A stretch of 64,000 nt of DNA from Comamonas kerstersii (GCF_008801935.1 NZ_VZOT01000001.1:586733-650732); one strand, 5' to 3'; counted from the first letter of the stretch, positions 36,078-45,408 are shown. Numbers and translations are program-made. Notes: generated from the letters alone by a model not told the origin.

Positions 36078-37613
36078 ATGGAAGACTTTTTCGGTTTTAT
36101 CACCAAGAATATCGTGGCCATAGGCACCATGGCTGCGGCCGCACTGGTGATCATGGCCTATATCGCCAACCAGCGATTCAAGCTGTGGGTGGTGGATTTC
36201 TGGGCGACTTTCCCAGTCATTGGCACGATTGCACGTCTGTCGCGCGACAAAACCAAGGGCAATAACGGCTGGCTGCGCGCAGAAGAAAAGCTTTGCGCGG
36301 CATACAAGCCTTTTGTCAATCTGATTACCCGCCGCATGTTTGATCAACGCATCGAATACATGCGCAAATCTGCGGACCTGGGCCGCACTCCTACCCCCAT
36401 GTGGGCCTGGTTTCTGCTGGTCATTCTGGTGATTGCAGAAGGCATGGGGTTCTCTTACCTGCTGGGCTCATGGATGGCCCGTGAAGGCAGTGCCAACACC
36501 CACACCCTGCTGATGTTTGCCATCGTGCTGGTGCTGTGCGTGATTCTGGTGGCACTGACCCACTTTGCGGGACACCAGTACTACCGCACATCCTTGCTGC
36601 GCTCCTGCTTTGCGCGCTACAAAGAACGTGGCAGCGATGAATACTCCGTCCACACCGTGGCCTTGAAGGATGACCAGGACATTGACTCCAGAGAGCCTGA
36701 CTTCAAGCAGACCATCAACCGCGTAGGCAAGCATTCGCATGATGTGGGCAGCTACGCTGGCGGCATTATCGCGATCATTGCCATTGCCTTTATTGCCATT
36801 GTTTCCACCTATATGCGGGTGCAGAACATGGAAGCAGAAATGGCGCGCGTCGTGACGGGAGAGGCCCATGTCGCCTCTTCTTCTCAGGCATCCGGCAATC
36901 CTTTTGATGCTCTGCTGCTGCCTGAATCGGTGACCTCCTCGCAAAATGCCGCCGACTCCCAGGCCAAGAACGAAGAAATGAACGCCTTCTCCAAAGAAGG
37001 ACTGGCGGCATTTGCCATGCTGGGCTTTATCTTTGTGATTACCCAGATCGTGGGTATGGGCACTGGCTACAAGTACGGTTTTGCAGGCCGCGAATCAGAC
37101 CAGGCGTTCAAAGCCACAGGTGGCTTTTCGACCTACGAAGACTATCTGTCGTACTACCGCCCCCTGCGTGACATGGTCAACGGCCGCCTCAAGGACCTGC
37201 AGCAGCGCATCGAGAGCAAGTCGCACACCAAGCTGTCGCTGAACAAGAGCTTTGATGATTTCCTGCGTGAGCAGCGTGCCCAGGAGATGATGGAAGACCC
37301 GCTGACCGAAAGCAATCCTGCACCAGAGACATATCCAGCCGTGCAACCAGCCGTGCCCGTCTCCGCTCCAGTGCACACACAGCCTGCAGTGACTGCAACG
37401 CCGCCCTCCGCGCCTGCTGCACCCGTAGAAGCACCTGCGCCGACACTGGCAGCGGTCCAGCAAGAAATGCTGCGTCTGAACAATGCAGATGCCGAGAAAG
37501 CCTACTTCCTGAGCCTGCCAGACAGCATGCGCAGCAACCCGGCGCTGCTGACATGGCTGAAAGAACGCAAGGCAGTCCGCGCTGCAGCGGTTCAAGCCAA
37601 CGATCTGTTCTAA
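36078..37613 (+). CDS. Five-TM membrane protein of unknown function
   Basis: 511 residues. Hydrophobic segments lie at about 11-30, 108-130, 141-164, 225-245 and 307-330. A polar loop follows the first segment and another lies between the third and fourth. The C-terminal 180 residues are soluble, with a Pro/Ala/Val-rich linker (about 410-450) and a final helical segment (AYFLSLPDSMRSNPALLTWLKERK). No transporter, MotA/ExbB or enzyme motif was recognised. It lies 30 bases after the OmpA lipoprotein gene with AGGA as ribosome binding site, so it is probably the inner-membrane part of an envelope complex. Confidence 0.75.
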   Translation: MEDFFGFITKNIVAIGTMAAAALVIMAYIANQRFKLWVVDFWATFPVIGTIARLSRDKTKGNNGWLRAEEKLCAAYKPFVNLITRRMFDQRIEYMRKSADLGRTPTPMWAWFLLVILVIAEGMGFSYLLGSWMAREGSANTHTLLMFAIVLVLCVILVALTHFAGHQYYRTSLLRSCFARYKERGSDEYSVHTVALKDDQDIDSREPDFKQTINRVGKHSHDVGSYAGGIIAIIAIAFIAIVSTYMRVQNMEAEMARVVTGEAHVASSSQASGNPFDALLLPESVTSSQNAADSQAKNEEMNAFSKEGLAAFAMLGFIFVITQIVGMGTGYKYGFAGRESDQAFKATGGFSTYEDYLSYYRPLRDMVNGRLKDLQQRIESKSHTKLSLNKSFDDFLREQRAQEMMEDPLTESNPAPETYPAVQPAVPVSAPVHTQPAVTATPPSAPAAPVEAPAPTLAAVQQEMLRLNNADAEKAYFLSLPDSMRSNPALLTWLKERKAVRAAAVQANDLF

Positions 37614-37628
37614 GGACGGCTGGTCATC

Positions 37629-38480
37629 ATGTCTTTCTGGAAAACCATTCTCACCGGTGCCTTGCTGGGCACCGCCTCACTGAGCTGGGCCGCCACAGGC
37701 TCCGTTCCCAGCTGCTATACCGCCAACAAGCTGCCCATGGCAGCGCCCGTACCAGAGCGGGAAGTCTTTATCCTGCTGGATCAAACCACGCCGCTGGACG
37801 CCACGCTGCAAAAGTCGGTCATTGAAAACGTCGCCCGCGTTCTGCAGCCCGGCTCGGCTTATTCCATTGCGACCTTCTCGTCCTTCGGCCAGGGCCGCTA
37901 CCTGGAACTGCTGGCAGCTGGTGCCATGGAAGTCACGCTGCCCGAAAGCGCGCGCAACAGCATTGGCGTCAAGGTGCTCCGCAACTTTGATGCCTGCCTG
38001 GTCAGCCAGCAGAACTTTGTACGCAAGACCGCTGCTGCAGCGCTGCAGCAGGCGCTGTCAGGCATCAACCCTGACTATGCCAAGTCTGACGTCATGGCCA
38101 GCGTCAAGGAAATGTCTGCACGCATCAAGCAGTCGCCAGCCAGCTCCAAGGTGCTGTTCCTGGTTTCGGACATGCTGGAAAACTCTGCCGTCAGCAGCTT
38201 CTACGCCAACCGCAATGTGCGCCAGCTCAATCCTGGCGCAGAGCTGCAAAAAGCCACCTCAGCCAGCATGCTGGCCGATCTGGACGGTGCACGCGTCTTT
38301 GTGCTGGGAGCAGGCCTGGTGCAAGATGCCCAAAGCAAAGGGCGCGCCCAGGACAGCGGGGTGTATCGCTCCCCTCAGGCCATGAATGCACTCAAGGATT
38401 TCTGGAACCAATACTTCCAGAACAGCAATGCCACTTTGCAGGAATTTGGCATGCCCGCCCTGCTGGTGCCGGTGCAATAA
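37629..38480 (+). CDS. Exported von Willebrand A-like protein
   Basis: 283 residues with a signal peptide (MSFWKTILTGALLGTASLSW, cleaved near AATG). The mature part looks like a Rossmann/VWA fold: FILLDQTTPLD at about 47-57, with Asp51 in the place of the MIDAS first Asp, SIATFSSFGQGRYLEL, and KVLFLVSDMLENS with a second Asp. The motif is D-x-T rather than D-x-S-x-S, so metal binding is uncertain. It is the last gene of the OmpA operon, 15 bases after the membrane gene. A periplasmic adhesion or assembly role is inference. Confidence 0.72.
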   Translation: MSFWKTILTGALLGTASLSWAATGSVPSCYTANKLPMAAPVPEREVFILLDQTTPLDATLQKSVIENVARVLQPGSAYSIATFSSFGQGRYLELLAAGAMEVTLPESARNSIGVKVLRNFDACLVSQQNFVRKTAAAALQQALSGINPDYAKSDVMASVKEMSARIKQSPASSKVLFLVSDMLENSAVSSFYANRNVRQLNPGAELQKATSASMLADLDGARVFVLGAGLVQDAQSKGRAQDSGVYRSPQAMNALKDFWNQYFQNSNATLQEFGMPALLVPVQ

Positions 38481-38525
38481 GTTCTGTGGACATGTGAGAG
38501 GTGCTGGAACACCAGCCACTCTCAT

Positions 38526-38614
38526 AAAAAGAGCTGCTAGCGCAATATTCTCCTTATATTGAGAATGAAAAGTGCCTGAAAATCACTTTTCACAAGCGCT
38601 AGCAGCTCTTTTTT
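38526..38614. terminator. Nested-hairpin terminator/repeat copy
   Basis: The outer arms AAAAAGAGCTGCTAGCGC and GCGCTAGCAGCTCTTTTT are perfectly complementary. Two inner hairpins sit between them, ATTCTC/GAGAAT and AAAAGTG/CACTTTT. It terminates the OmpA operon. Confidence 0.8.
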
Positions 38615-38719
38615 CATGAGCAACACCAGCACATGAGCCGCCGCAGAAGTCATGCACAGCGCATGTCTTCACACTCCGCGCCACAATGCCGTTTTCATCC
38701 ATTGCATGCTGCGCACACC

Positions 38720-39154
38720 ATGACCGAACCCAGCTTTGAAGAACACCTGCAATCCGGCAACGCTCTGGTCGCCCAGGCGCAAGCCGTGGCCACCCAGGAC
38801 TTTCAACAGGCACGCGCTCTGTGGCAGCAAGCTGGCAAGCACTTCTACCACGCCCACAAGGCAGACCCTACGCATGCCATCGCCGCCTTTCGCCTGGCAC
38901 AGGCCTGGATGGCAGAAGCCTATGCCCTGCAAAAAGAAGAGTCTGCCAATGCGCTGGTGATGTGGGCCAATGCCGCTGCGCAGTGCGAACTGGCCTTTGA
39001 CCTGGACCCCGAAAATGGCCGCATCGCCATGACCGCCGCCAGCTGCCACCACTTTGCCGGCGAGCACGACGCTGCCAAGGCCTGGAAGCAGATTGGCGAG
39101 CATTTGCTGAAGGATGAGCAGGCGGCTGCAGAACAAAATCGCGACGACGCCTAA
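38720..39154 (+). CDS. Small TPR-like helical protein, unknown function
   Basis: 144 residues, cytoplasmic, with repeated helix pairs resembling tetratricopeptide repeats (FEEHLQSGNALVAQAQAVAT, FYHAHKADPTHAIAAFRLAQAW, CELAFDLDPENGRIAMTAASC). ATG 38720 is preferred to the upstream frame start at 38633 because the region before it is compositionally unlike coding sequence. No catalytic motif is visible. A perfect hairpin with T-run follows at 39173-39200. Confidence 0.7.
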   Translation: MTEPSFEEHLQSGNALVAQAQAVATQDFQQARALWQQAGKHFYHAHKADPTHAIAAFRLAQAWMAEAYALQKEESANALVMWANAAAQCELAFDLDPENGRIAMTAASCHHFAGEHDAAKAWKQIGEHLLKDEQAAAEQNRDDA

Positions 39155-39172
39155 GCACACCACACAAACAAA

Positions 39173-39200
39173 AAAGAGCAGCCTGCGCAGGCTGCTCTTT
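39173..39200. terminator. Rho-independent terminator
   Basis: The arms GAGCAGCCTGC and GCAGGCTGCTC are followed by a T-run and preceded by an A-run, between the TPR-like gene and the convergent binding-protein gene. Confidence 0.85.
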
Positions 39201-39206
39201 GCTTTT

Positions 39207-39262
39207 AAAGTGCTATCAGCATCAAAACCAATACTGGCCAGCGCTAATAGCTCTGTTTTTTA
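39207..39262. repeat. Dispersed intergenic repeat copy
   Basis: AGCGCTAATAGCTCTG at 39240-39255 is followed by a T-run. The left arm (GTGCTATCAGC) is degenerate. It lies between two convergent genes, beside a separate terminator. Confidence 0.5.
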
Positions 39263-39267
39263 GAGCA

Positions 39268-40221
39268 TTACTGAATGCCCGCAGCACGATAGGCCTGCTT
39301 GAGCTGCTGCACATTGTTCAGCAAAGCCGTAGGGCCTGTGCTGCCCATCAGGTACCAGCCCTTGGGGTCCAGAAACACGATCTGGCCTTTCTGACCGGCA
39401 GGTGTGGACTTGACCTTGTCGTTATCAAACACCTTGGTCGAAGGAATGATCTCACCGCCGCCTGCCGCTGCGCCCACGCCTGTGTTGCGATCAATCACAT
39501 AAATCCACTCGGGCTGCAGCTTGGCCAGATCGTCAAACGTAAAGGCCGGGCCACCACGCGCAGGAATATCTTTGGCCGTCAGCTGCGACTTGGCACCCAA
39601 CACATCAAACAGGAAGCCAAAACGTGCACCAGGGGCCTGGGGCATGATGCGTTCGTTGATGGCCATCAGCAGCACACCGGGCTGCGCCTTGGCAGCCAGT
39701 TGATTCAACTCAGCCACTTCAGACTTGATCCTGGCGACCAGAGCCTTGCCCTGCTCCTGCTTGCCGTACATATCGGCAATCTGGGTGATGTTGCGCTCAA
39801 TGTCCTGCAGCATCGTTGCAGGCTTGACGCTGAAGTCCAGCGTAGGCGCAATCTTGCTCAGCACGTCCTGCTTCGCCGCCGAGCGGCCGCCCACAATGAT
39901 CAGATCAGGCTTGATCTGGCTCAGCGCCTCGTAGTCAGGCTGAAACAGGGTGCCAGCGACCGTGTACTTGGCATCGCCATAGCCAGCCATGTATGCAGGG
40001 AACTGCGCCTTGGGCACGCCTGCAACGGGAATGCCCAGCGCCTGCATGGTGTCGAGCGTGGCGAGGTCGTAGACGACGGGGCGCTCAGGTGCAGCAACGG
40101 TAGATACAGCTTCGGCTTGGGCGACACCTGCCTTGTGGGCCTGGGGTGTTGTTGCAGCCATTACGCCCAGGCTCATGCTGGATGCCAGCGCCAATGCTGT
40201 GAGAGTCAAGTAGCGGTTCAT
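39268..40221 (-). CDS. Siderophore ABC transporter periplasmic binding protein (CeuE/FatB-like)
   Basis: 317 residues with a signal peptide (MNRYLTLTALALASSMSLGV, cleaved near MAATT) and a class III periplasmic binding fold: RPVVYDLATLDTMQALGIPVAGVP, FQPDYEALSQIKPDLIIVGGRSAA, and FDDLAKLQPEWIYVIDRNTG. The pattern resembles binding proteins for catecholate siderophores. It follows the receptor gene by 57 bases, so it is probably in that operon. No cognate permease or ATPase genes are in the window, so it must share an inner-membrane transporter encoded elsewhere. Confidence 0.83.
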   Translation of the reverse strand: MNRYLTLTALALASSMSLGVMAATTPQAHKAGVAQAEAVSTVAAPERPVVYDLATLDTMQALGIPVAGVPKAQFPAYMAGYGDAKYTVAGTLFQPDYEALSQIKPDLIIVGGRSAAKQDVLSKIAPTLDFSVKPATMLQDIERNITQIADMYGKQEQGKALVARIKSEVAELNQLAAKAQPGVLLMAINERIMPQAPGARFGFLFDVLGAKSQLTAKDIPARGGPAFTFDDLAKLQPEWIYVIDRNTGVGAAAGGGEIIPSTKVFDNDKVKSTPAGQKGQIVFLDPKGWYLMGSTGPTALLNNVQQLKQAYRAAGIQ

Positions 40222-40278
40222 AGTGTTCCCAAAGAAATGTCCCTGATGCCGCTGGCAACAGGGACATGGTGTGATTTA

Positions 40279-42315
40279 TCAGAAGGCGGCTGTCAGGCTC
40301 AGGTTGTAGCGACGACCATCGTAGTGAGCGTCATACGTATCCTTATCCACTTTCTTATCAAACACGTTGTAAATACCAAAGCCCAGTTTCACGTCTTTTT
40401 TCAGTTTGTAATTGACACCCACATCTACAAACGTAAACGATGGTGTCTGATTATTCGCCATGGATGTACGGCTCAAATAGTCCGAAGATTTGCCGCGGAA
40501 GTTCACGCGACTCCAGACATTGGTGCTGGAGTTGGCATTCCAGTCCAAAGTAGCATTGAGCATATGCTTGGGCAGCTTATTCAGCGGGCGACCTGCAAAT
40601 TTTCCGCTCTTTTGCTCAGATTTGGTAAAGGTATAGTTGGTCGCAAGCTGCAGATCTTGAATGATATTCCAGGTTGCCGTCAGCTCAATACCGCGCATAT
40701 TCGCCTTATCGACATTCATGCGCTCACTGATGAACTTGTATTTCGTTCCATTGACCACACAATTACCTGTCGAAATACTGCTTCCACCGCCATCCGTGTC
40801 TTCACATACACGTTCCTCAGAAATCTTGTCCTTGAAATCGGTGTTAAACAGAGTCACGCTGGACATAAAATTGCGTTTGTTATCAAACACCAGTCCAATT
40901 TCCTGACTCAGAGATTTTTCAGGCTTCAGATCTGGGTTGCCAAGAATGATGGCAGGATCGCCTCCACCACCCGTAATCTGCCCCCAGTCTGCAACCGCTG
41001 CACGCAGTGCGGGCGCCTTGAAGCCCGTCGAAACACCACCCTTGACCGTCCACTGCTCTGCAGCCTTCCAGACGCCATAGATACGCGGCGTCCACTCCGT
41101 ACCGTAATTCTGATCACGGTTCATGCGCAAACCGGTCGTCAAGCTAAAAGTATCAGTCGCAGCAAATTCATTTTCTGCATACAACGCCCACTGGTAACGA
41201 TCAATATGATTACGCGTGCTACCCTTCAGTTCATTACCTTGGTCATCCAAGCTTTCTTTTCGGTAGTAAACACCTACGGTTGTCACATTGGAGCTTCCGA
41301 GGGGCAATATGGCCTGGCTGTTGAACTCCGTATTCACCAGGTTCATCTTTCGCACAGGATTATCTGTTTCTTCACGCTGAAGGTAGGTATTAATCTTGCC
41401 CCATGCGTAACTTCCTTGATGACCCAGGCTGTAGTCATTTTTGTAGTAGCTCTGATGTGATGGATTATTAGGTGAGCACCCTTTTCTACCGCATGATTCC
41501 AAGGCCATGGACTTGCCGGGATTGGATTCACGTTTCTGAATCGTTCTGCCAACCAGAAAATCAAAATTATTTTGCTTGTCTGCTGCCAGATTCAGCTTCA
41601 GATTCAAAGCCTCTGTGCTCTGCTTACTAAAACCATTGACAATCTTGTCTTCATTGCGGTGTGAAGTCTGACCATAGATTTGCAAACCCAGCACTTCATT
41701 TTTGATCGGACCACCAACATTAAAGCTGCTCTGGTAGATATCGCCAGCATCAGAGCTTTCTTGCTGCGTGGTCTCCGCACGCACACTGCCACCCCATTGC
41801 TGCGGTACTTTGCGCGTGATGATGTTGATCACACCGCCCATGGCATCAGAGCCATACAGCGATGACATCGGGCCACGCACAATCTCAATGCGCTCAATCG
41901 CACTCAGTGGAGGCAGCCAGCCCTGCTCGATGCCGGAACCATCACTATTGGGGCGAGTCTCACGCGAGTTCTGACGACGACCATCGACCAAAATCATGGT
42001 GTAGCCAGCTGCCATACCGCGAATGCTGATATCGCTGGAGCTGCCGCCTCCCGTAACCAGCACCCCGGGCACATCACGCAAGGCATCTGTCACATCGCGA
42101 TAGGAGCGCTTTTCCAGCTCTTCACGAGGGATCACGGTGATAGATGCGGGAGCATCTTCCACTGTCTGCTCAAAACCCGAAGCCGTCACCACCATCGCGC
42201 CCAGCACCTGCTCTGGCGAAGGCTGTGCCAGCGGATCAGCCGCAAACGAGGAAAACACACCACCGGCCATGATGGCTGCAGCAAAAGTTGGATAGGAAAT
42301 GCGCAAAGGAGTCAT
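40279..42315 (-). CDS. TonB-dependent receptor (CirA/FepA-like)
   Basis: 678 residues. Signal peptide (ending near SSFAAD), TonB-box-like region (VVTASGFEQT), plug (about 45-160: DVTDALRDVPGVLVTGGGSSSDISIRGM, LVDGRRQNSRE, IVRGPMSSLYGSDAMGGVINIIT) and a barrel ending in LSLTAAF. The plug is closely similar to that of the divergent receptor at 42745, so they are paralogues. Codon use is visibly AT-richer than in its neighbours, suggesting separate origin. A Fur-box-like site lies just upstream. Ferric enterobactin-type catecholate uptake is likely by family. Confidence 0.88.
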   Translation of the reverse strand: MTPLRISYPTFAAAIMAGGVFSSFAADPLAQPSPEQVLGAMVVTASGFEQTVEDAPASITVIPREELEKRSYRDVTDALRDVPGVLVTGGGSSSDISIRGMAAGYTMILVDGRRQNSRETRPNSDGSGIEQGWLPPLSAIERIEIVRGPMSSLYGSDAMGGVINIITRKVPQQWGGSVRAETTQQESSDAGDIYQSSFNVGGPIKNEVLGLQIYGQTSHRNEDKIVNGFSKQSTEALNLKLNLAADKQNNFDFLVGRTIQKRESNPGKSMALESCGRKGCSPNNPSHQSYYKNDYSLGHQGSYAWGKINTYLQREETDNPVRKMNLVNTEFNSQAILPLGSSNVTTVGVYYRKESLDDQGNELKGSTRNHIDRYQWALYAENEFAATDTFSLTTGLRMNRDQNYGTEWTPRIYGVWKAAEQWTVKGGVSTGFKAPALRAAVADWGQITGGGGDPAIILGNPDLKPEKSLSQEIGLVFDNKRNFMSSVTLFNTDFKDKISEERVCEDTDGGGSSISTGNCVVNGTKYKFISERMNVDKANMRGIELTATWNIIQDLQLATNYTFTKSEQKSGKFAGRPLNKLPKHMLNATLDWNANSSTNVWSRVNFRGKSSDYLSRTSMANNQTPSFTFVDVGVNYKLKKDVKLGFGIYNVFDKKVDKDTYDAHYDGRRYNLSLTAAF

Positions 42316-42334
42316 TTTTGGCTTCGAGAAATCT

Positions 42335-42353
42335 AATAAGAATCAATCTCATT
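42335..42353 (-). promoter_or_regulatory. Fur-box-like site upstream of the minus-strand receptor
   Basis: AATAAGAATCAATCTCATT is a near-palindrome fitting the Fur consensus, 20 bases before the receptor start at 42315. The 42316-42744 region between the divergent receptors holds this site, the one at 42604, and no gene. Confidence 0.72.
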
Positions 42354-42603
42354 AGTGTCTCACTAATGCACATCAATGGACTGCAGATCGCCCTAAGAAA
42401 TGGCGGGGAACAAGGAGATGCACACATCGCGGCAGAGCAAGCTGACCGCCCCACACCTGCAAAAAAAACAAACTATTGATTTAAATAACAAATTTCACTG
42501 CATAGACCTATCTGCGAGGCCCTCCTCAAGCCATTACATGCCGTAGCACAGATCTCACAACTTGTTGCTTACAGGCTACAGGTTTACAGCAAAAAACTAC
42601 GCG

Positions 42604-42622
42604 ACTGAGAAGTATTTTCATT
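42604..42622 (+). promoter_or_regulatory. Fur-box-like site upstream of the plus-strand receptor
   Basis: ACTGAGAAGTATTTTCATT matches the Fur-type inverted pattern TGAGAA-N3-TTTTCA with one mismatch and lies about 120 bases upstream of ATG 42745. Confidence 0.6.
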
Positions 42623-42744
42623 AAGAAACGCATAATCCACGTCGTCAACCGATTCCGGCTCAAGACAAGACGCAACCGGTACCGCCGCGCCACTGCGGCC
42701 ATCCCCTTGTATTCCTTTCATGTCAGCCCCTGGCTGAGATTGCT

Positions 42745-44922
42745 ATGCCTCAAAAATCTGTTCCATTTTTCACTCGCCCTACGCTGCTGGCGCTTGCTGC
42801 CGCAGCATGTGCTTCCGCCATCGCTCAGGACAACACACAGACCCTGTCTGAGGTGGTGGTTTCTGCCTCCGGCTTTGAACAGCAGATCAAAGATGCGCCT
42901 GCTTCGATTTCGGTGGTGACCCGCCAGGATCTGGAAACCAAGAACTTCCGTGATCTGGCCGACGCTTTGCAAGGCGTAGAAGGCATTGACGTACGCGGAG
43001 GCACAGGCAAAACAGGCGGTTTTGACATCAGCATTCGCGGCATGCCCAGCGACTACACGCTGATCCTGGTGGATGGCCGCCGCGTCAGTGCTGCTGGCGA
43101 CACCACACCCAATGGCTTTGGCGCTTCCCAGACCTCGTTGATTCCCCCGCTGTCTGCCATTGAACGCATTGAAGTGGTGCGCGGCCCCATGTCCACCCTG
43201 TATGGCTCGGACGCCATGGGCGGTGTGATCAACATCATTACGCGCAAGATTGCCAAGGAGTGGGGCGGTAGCGTTCAAATCGAAGGTTCGCTGCCAGAAC
43301 ACAGCAACCAAGGTGCTGCGCAAAAAACCAGCTTCTATCTGAATGGCCCTATCCAGCAGGACAAGCTGGGCATTGCCATTCGCGGCAATTACTACAACCG
43401 CGACAAGTCGGAGCTAGATCTGCCCGCTGGTGCTAGCGCAGGCAGTTACAAGGGCATCGCACCGCCCAAGAGCGACCAGTACACCCTGGGTGCCAAGTTC
43501 ACACTTTCACCTGCTGCGGGACATGAGCTTTGGCTGGATGTGGAGACTGCGCGGACCAAGTACGACAATCGCCACTGCGAGCTGGGCAGCGTTGACGGCA
43601 CGGCCCGCAATGACTGCGGCAAGCCATCGAACACAGCCCATGGCTACAAGGACTACCTGCGCTTTGACCGTGAGCAGCTGGCCATTGGCTACAAAGGGCA
43701 CTTCAGCATCGGCAATTTCGAGACCAGCCTCAGCCGCACCACCAATGACACCAAGGGCCGCACCCTGCCCACGGAAGCCTTCGGTCAGAACGATCCACTG
43801 CGCTATCTGATTGGCACGGATCGCAAGCTCAAATCCACCAGCACCATCTGGGACACCAAACTGACCAGCCCGCTTGGCGAGCGCCACCTGCTCACCGCAG
43901 GCTCGCAGCTGGTGCATGCAGTGGCCGAGGACGGGCTGCCCCAGCTCAAGGGCACGCCACGCTTCAAGCAGGACACTTGGGCGGTGTTTGCCGAAGATGA
44001 ATGGTCCATCACGGACACGCTGATCGCCACCGGCGGCCTGCGCTACGACCACCATGACAAATTCGGCGGCCACTGGAATCCCCGCGCCTACCTGGTGTGG
44101 AATGCCACCGATGTCTTTACCTTCAAGGGCGGCATCAGCAAGGGCTTCCGTGCACCCAAGATCAACCAGCTGGTGGATGGCCCCTCCGGTGTATCCGGTC
44201 AGGGCCAGACAATCACCTATGGCAACCCCAATCTGAAGCCCGAGGAAAGCACCAGCACCGAGCTGGGCATGCTGTTTAACAACCAACAGGGCTGGACTGG
44301 CAATATCACGGCCTTCCACAACAAGCTCAAGAACAAGATTTCTTCCGACAGCTGCGTTGGCATCCTGCCTGGCTGCGCGGGCAGCAGCACGTTCTACATC
44401 AACCGTGATCGCGCCAAGACCTGGGGCTTTGAGCTGGGCACCAAGTATGTGTTCTCGCCCGAGTGGGATATTGCTGCCAACTACACCTGGACGGACAGCG
44501 AACTACTGCAGGACGGCGAGGTCATTGGCAAGCTCAGCGATACCGCCAAGCACGTTGCCAATCTGACGCTGAACTGGAAGCCCAGCCAGCAATGGTCGGT
44601 GTGGAGCCGAGTGGAATACCGCGGTCATAGCCGTCGCTTCGATACCAAGCCAAAAGCGAATGATCCAGATAATCTAAAGGCTTACGAACTCTTCAATAAC
44701 GAACTCAAGGCCTACACCCTGGTACATCTGGGCGCGAACTACAAGGTCAATAAAAACGTGACCCTGAGCGCCAATATCTACAACCTGCTGGACAAGGACT
44801 TCAACAAGTACCAGAAGATTGGCAACACTTGGTACAACGACTACTACATGGGCGGCCGCTCTGTGAAGGGCTCTGCCCCCGAAGGCCGCACTCTGTGGCT
44901 GAAGGCGAACATCGAGTTCTAA
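42745..44922 (+). CDS. TonB-dependent receptor (CirA/FepA-like, paralogue)
   Basis: 725 residues. Signal peptide ending near ACASAIAQD, TonB-box-like VVVSASGFEQQI, and a plug (about 45-165) with SIRGMPSDYTLILVDGRRVS and VVRGPMSTLYGSDAMGGVI, nearly the same words as the divergent receptor. The barrel ends in LWLKANIEF. Two cysteine pairs in extracellular-loop-like regions (HCELGSVDGTARNDCG and SSDSCVGILPGCAG) may form disulfides. Codon use is GC-rich, unlike its paralogue. It is a single gene followed by a strong terminator at 44942. Confidence 0.88.
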   Translation: MPQKSVPFFTRPTLLALAAAACASAIAQDNTQTLSEVVVSASGFEQQIKDAPASISVVTRQDLETKNFRDLADALQGVEGIDVRGGTGKTGGFDISIRGMPSDYTLILVDGRRVSAAGDTTPNGFGASQTSLIPPLSAIERIEVVRGPMSTLYGSDAMGGVINIITRKIAKEWGGSVQIEGSLPEHSNQGAAQKTSFYLNGPIQQDKLGIAIRGNYYNRDKSELDLPAGASAGSYKGIAPPKSDQYTLGAKFTLSPAAGHELWLDVETARTKYDNRHCELGSVDGTARNDCGKPSNTAHGYKDYLRFDREQLAIGYKGHFSIGNFETSLSRTTNDTKGRTLPTEAFGQNDPLRYLIGTDRKLKSTSTIWDTKLTSPLGERHLLTAGSQLVHAVAEDGLPQLKGTPRFKQDTWAVFAEDEWSITDTLIATGGLRYDHHDKFGGHWNPRAYLVWNATDVFTFKGGISKGFRAPKINQLVDGPSGVSGQGQTITYGNPNLKPEESTSTELGMLFNNQQGWTGNITAFHNKLKNKISSDSCVGILPGCAGSSTFYINRDRAKTWGFELGTKYVFSPEWDIAANYTWTDSELLQDGEVIGKLSDTAKHVANLTLNWKPSQQWSVWSRVEYRGHSRRFDTKPKANDPDNLKAYELFNNELKAYTLVHLGANYKVNKNVTLSANIYNLLDKDFNKYQKIGNTWYNDYYMGGRSVKGSAPEGRTLWLKANIEF

Positions 44923-44941
44923 AACTCGGCCATGCACCATC

Positions 44942-44970
44942 AAAGAAGGAGGCTCTTGGCCTCCTTCTTT
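44942..44970. terminator. Rho-independent terminator after the plus-strand receptor
   Basis: The arms AAAGAAGGAGGC and GCCTCCTTCTTT surround a short loop. A/T flanks on both sides let it serve the convergent FKBP gene as well. Confidence 0.85.
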
Positions 44971-45000
44971 GGTTTGCGGCTTGCAACATAGCGCAATGGC

Positions 45001-45408
45001 TTATTTGCCATTCACCCCCAACAACTCCACCTCAAAATTAATCGTGGCATTCGGTGGAATCACACCACCTGCGCCACGGCTGCCGTAGGCAATGCTGGGC
45101 GGGCAGGTCAGCTTCGCCTTGCCGCCGACCTTCATTTTCTGCACGCCCTCGGTCCAGCATGGGATCACGCCATTGAGGGGAAAGTCAATGGGCTGACCGC
45201 GTGCGATGGAACTGTCGAACTCCTTGCCGCTTTCAGGAAACCAGCCACGGTAGTGCACACGCACGGTATCCGTGGCCTGAGGCTGTGCGCCTGTGCCTTC
45301 GGTGATGACTTCGTAGATCAGGCCACTGGGTGTGGTTTCAGGGGCAGCGTGGGCTGCGCCTACCGCCAGCAGGCTGGCAGCGGCCAGCGCAAAAACTTGT
45401 TTTTTCAT
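45001..45408 (-). CDS. Periplasmic FKBP-type peptidyl-prolyl isomerase
   Basis: 135 residues with a signal peptide (MKKQVFALAAASLLAVGAAHA) and one FKBP domain: VRVHYRGWFPESGKEFDSSI, PLNGVIPCWTEGVQKMKVGGKAKLTCP, IAYGSRGAGGVIPPNATINFEVELL. It catalyses proline cis-trans isomerisation, probably on exported proteins. The start at 45408 is chosen because the longer frame upstream lies antisense to the aminotransferase end and lacks a signal sequence. Confidence 0.9.
   Translation of the reverse strand: MKKQVFALAAASLLAVGAAHAAPETTPSGLIYEVITEGTGAQPQATDTVRVHYRGWFPESGKEFDSSIARGQPIDFPLNGVIPCWTEGVQKMKVGGKAKLTCPPSIAYGSRGAGGVIPPNATINFEVELLGVNGK

Noticed and set aside
34455..38480. Zorya-type defence system
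   Set aside because: The lipoprotein has a lipobox and no MotB-like N-terminal membrane helix, the five-TM protein has no MotA motif, and no helicase or nuclease gene is present.
39199..41460. 753-codon open frame on the plus strand
   Set aside because: It is antisense to the binding-protein and TonB receptor genes, which have clear domains and signal peptides.
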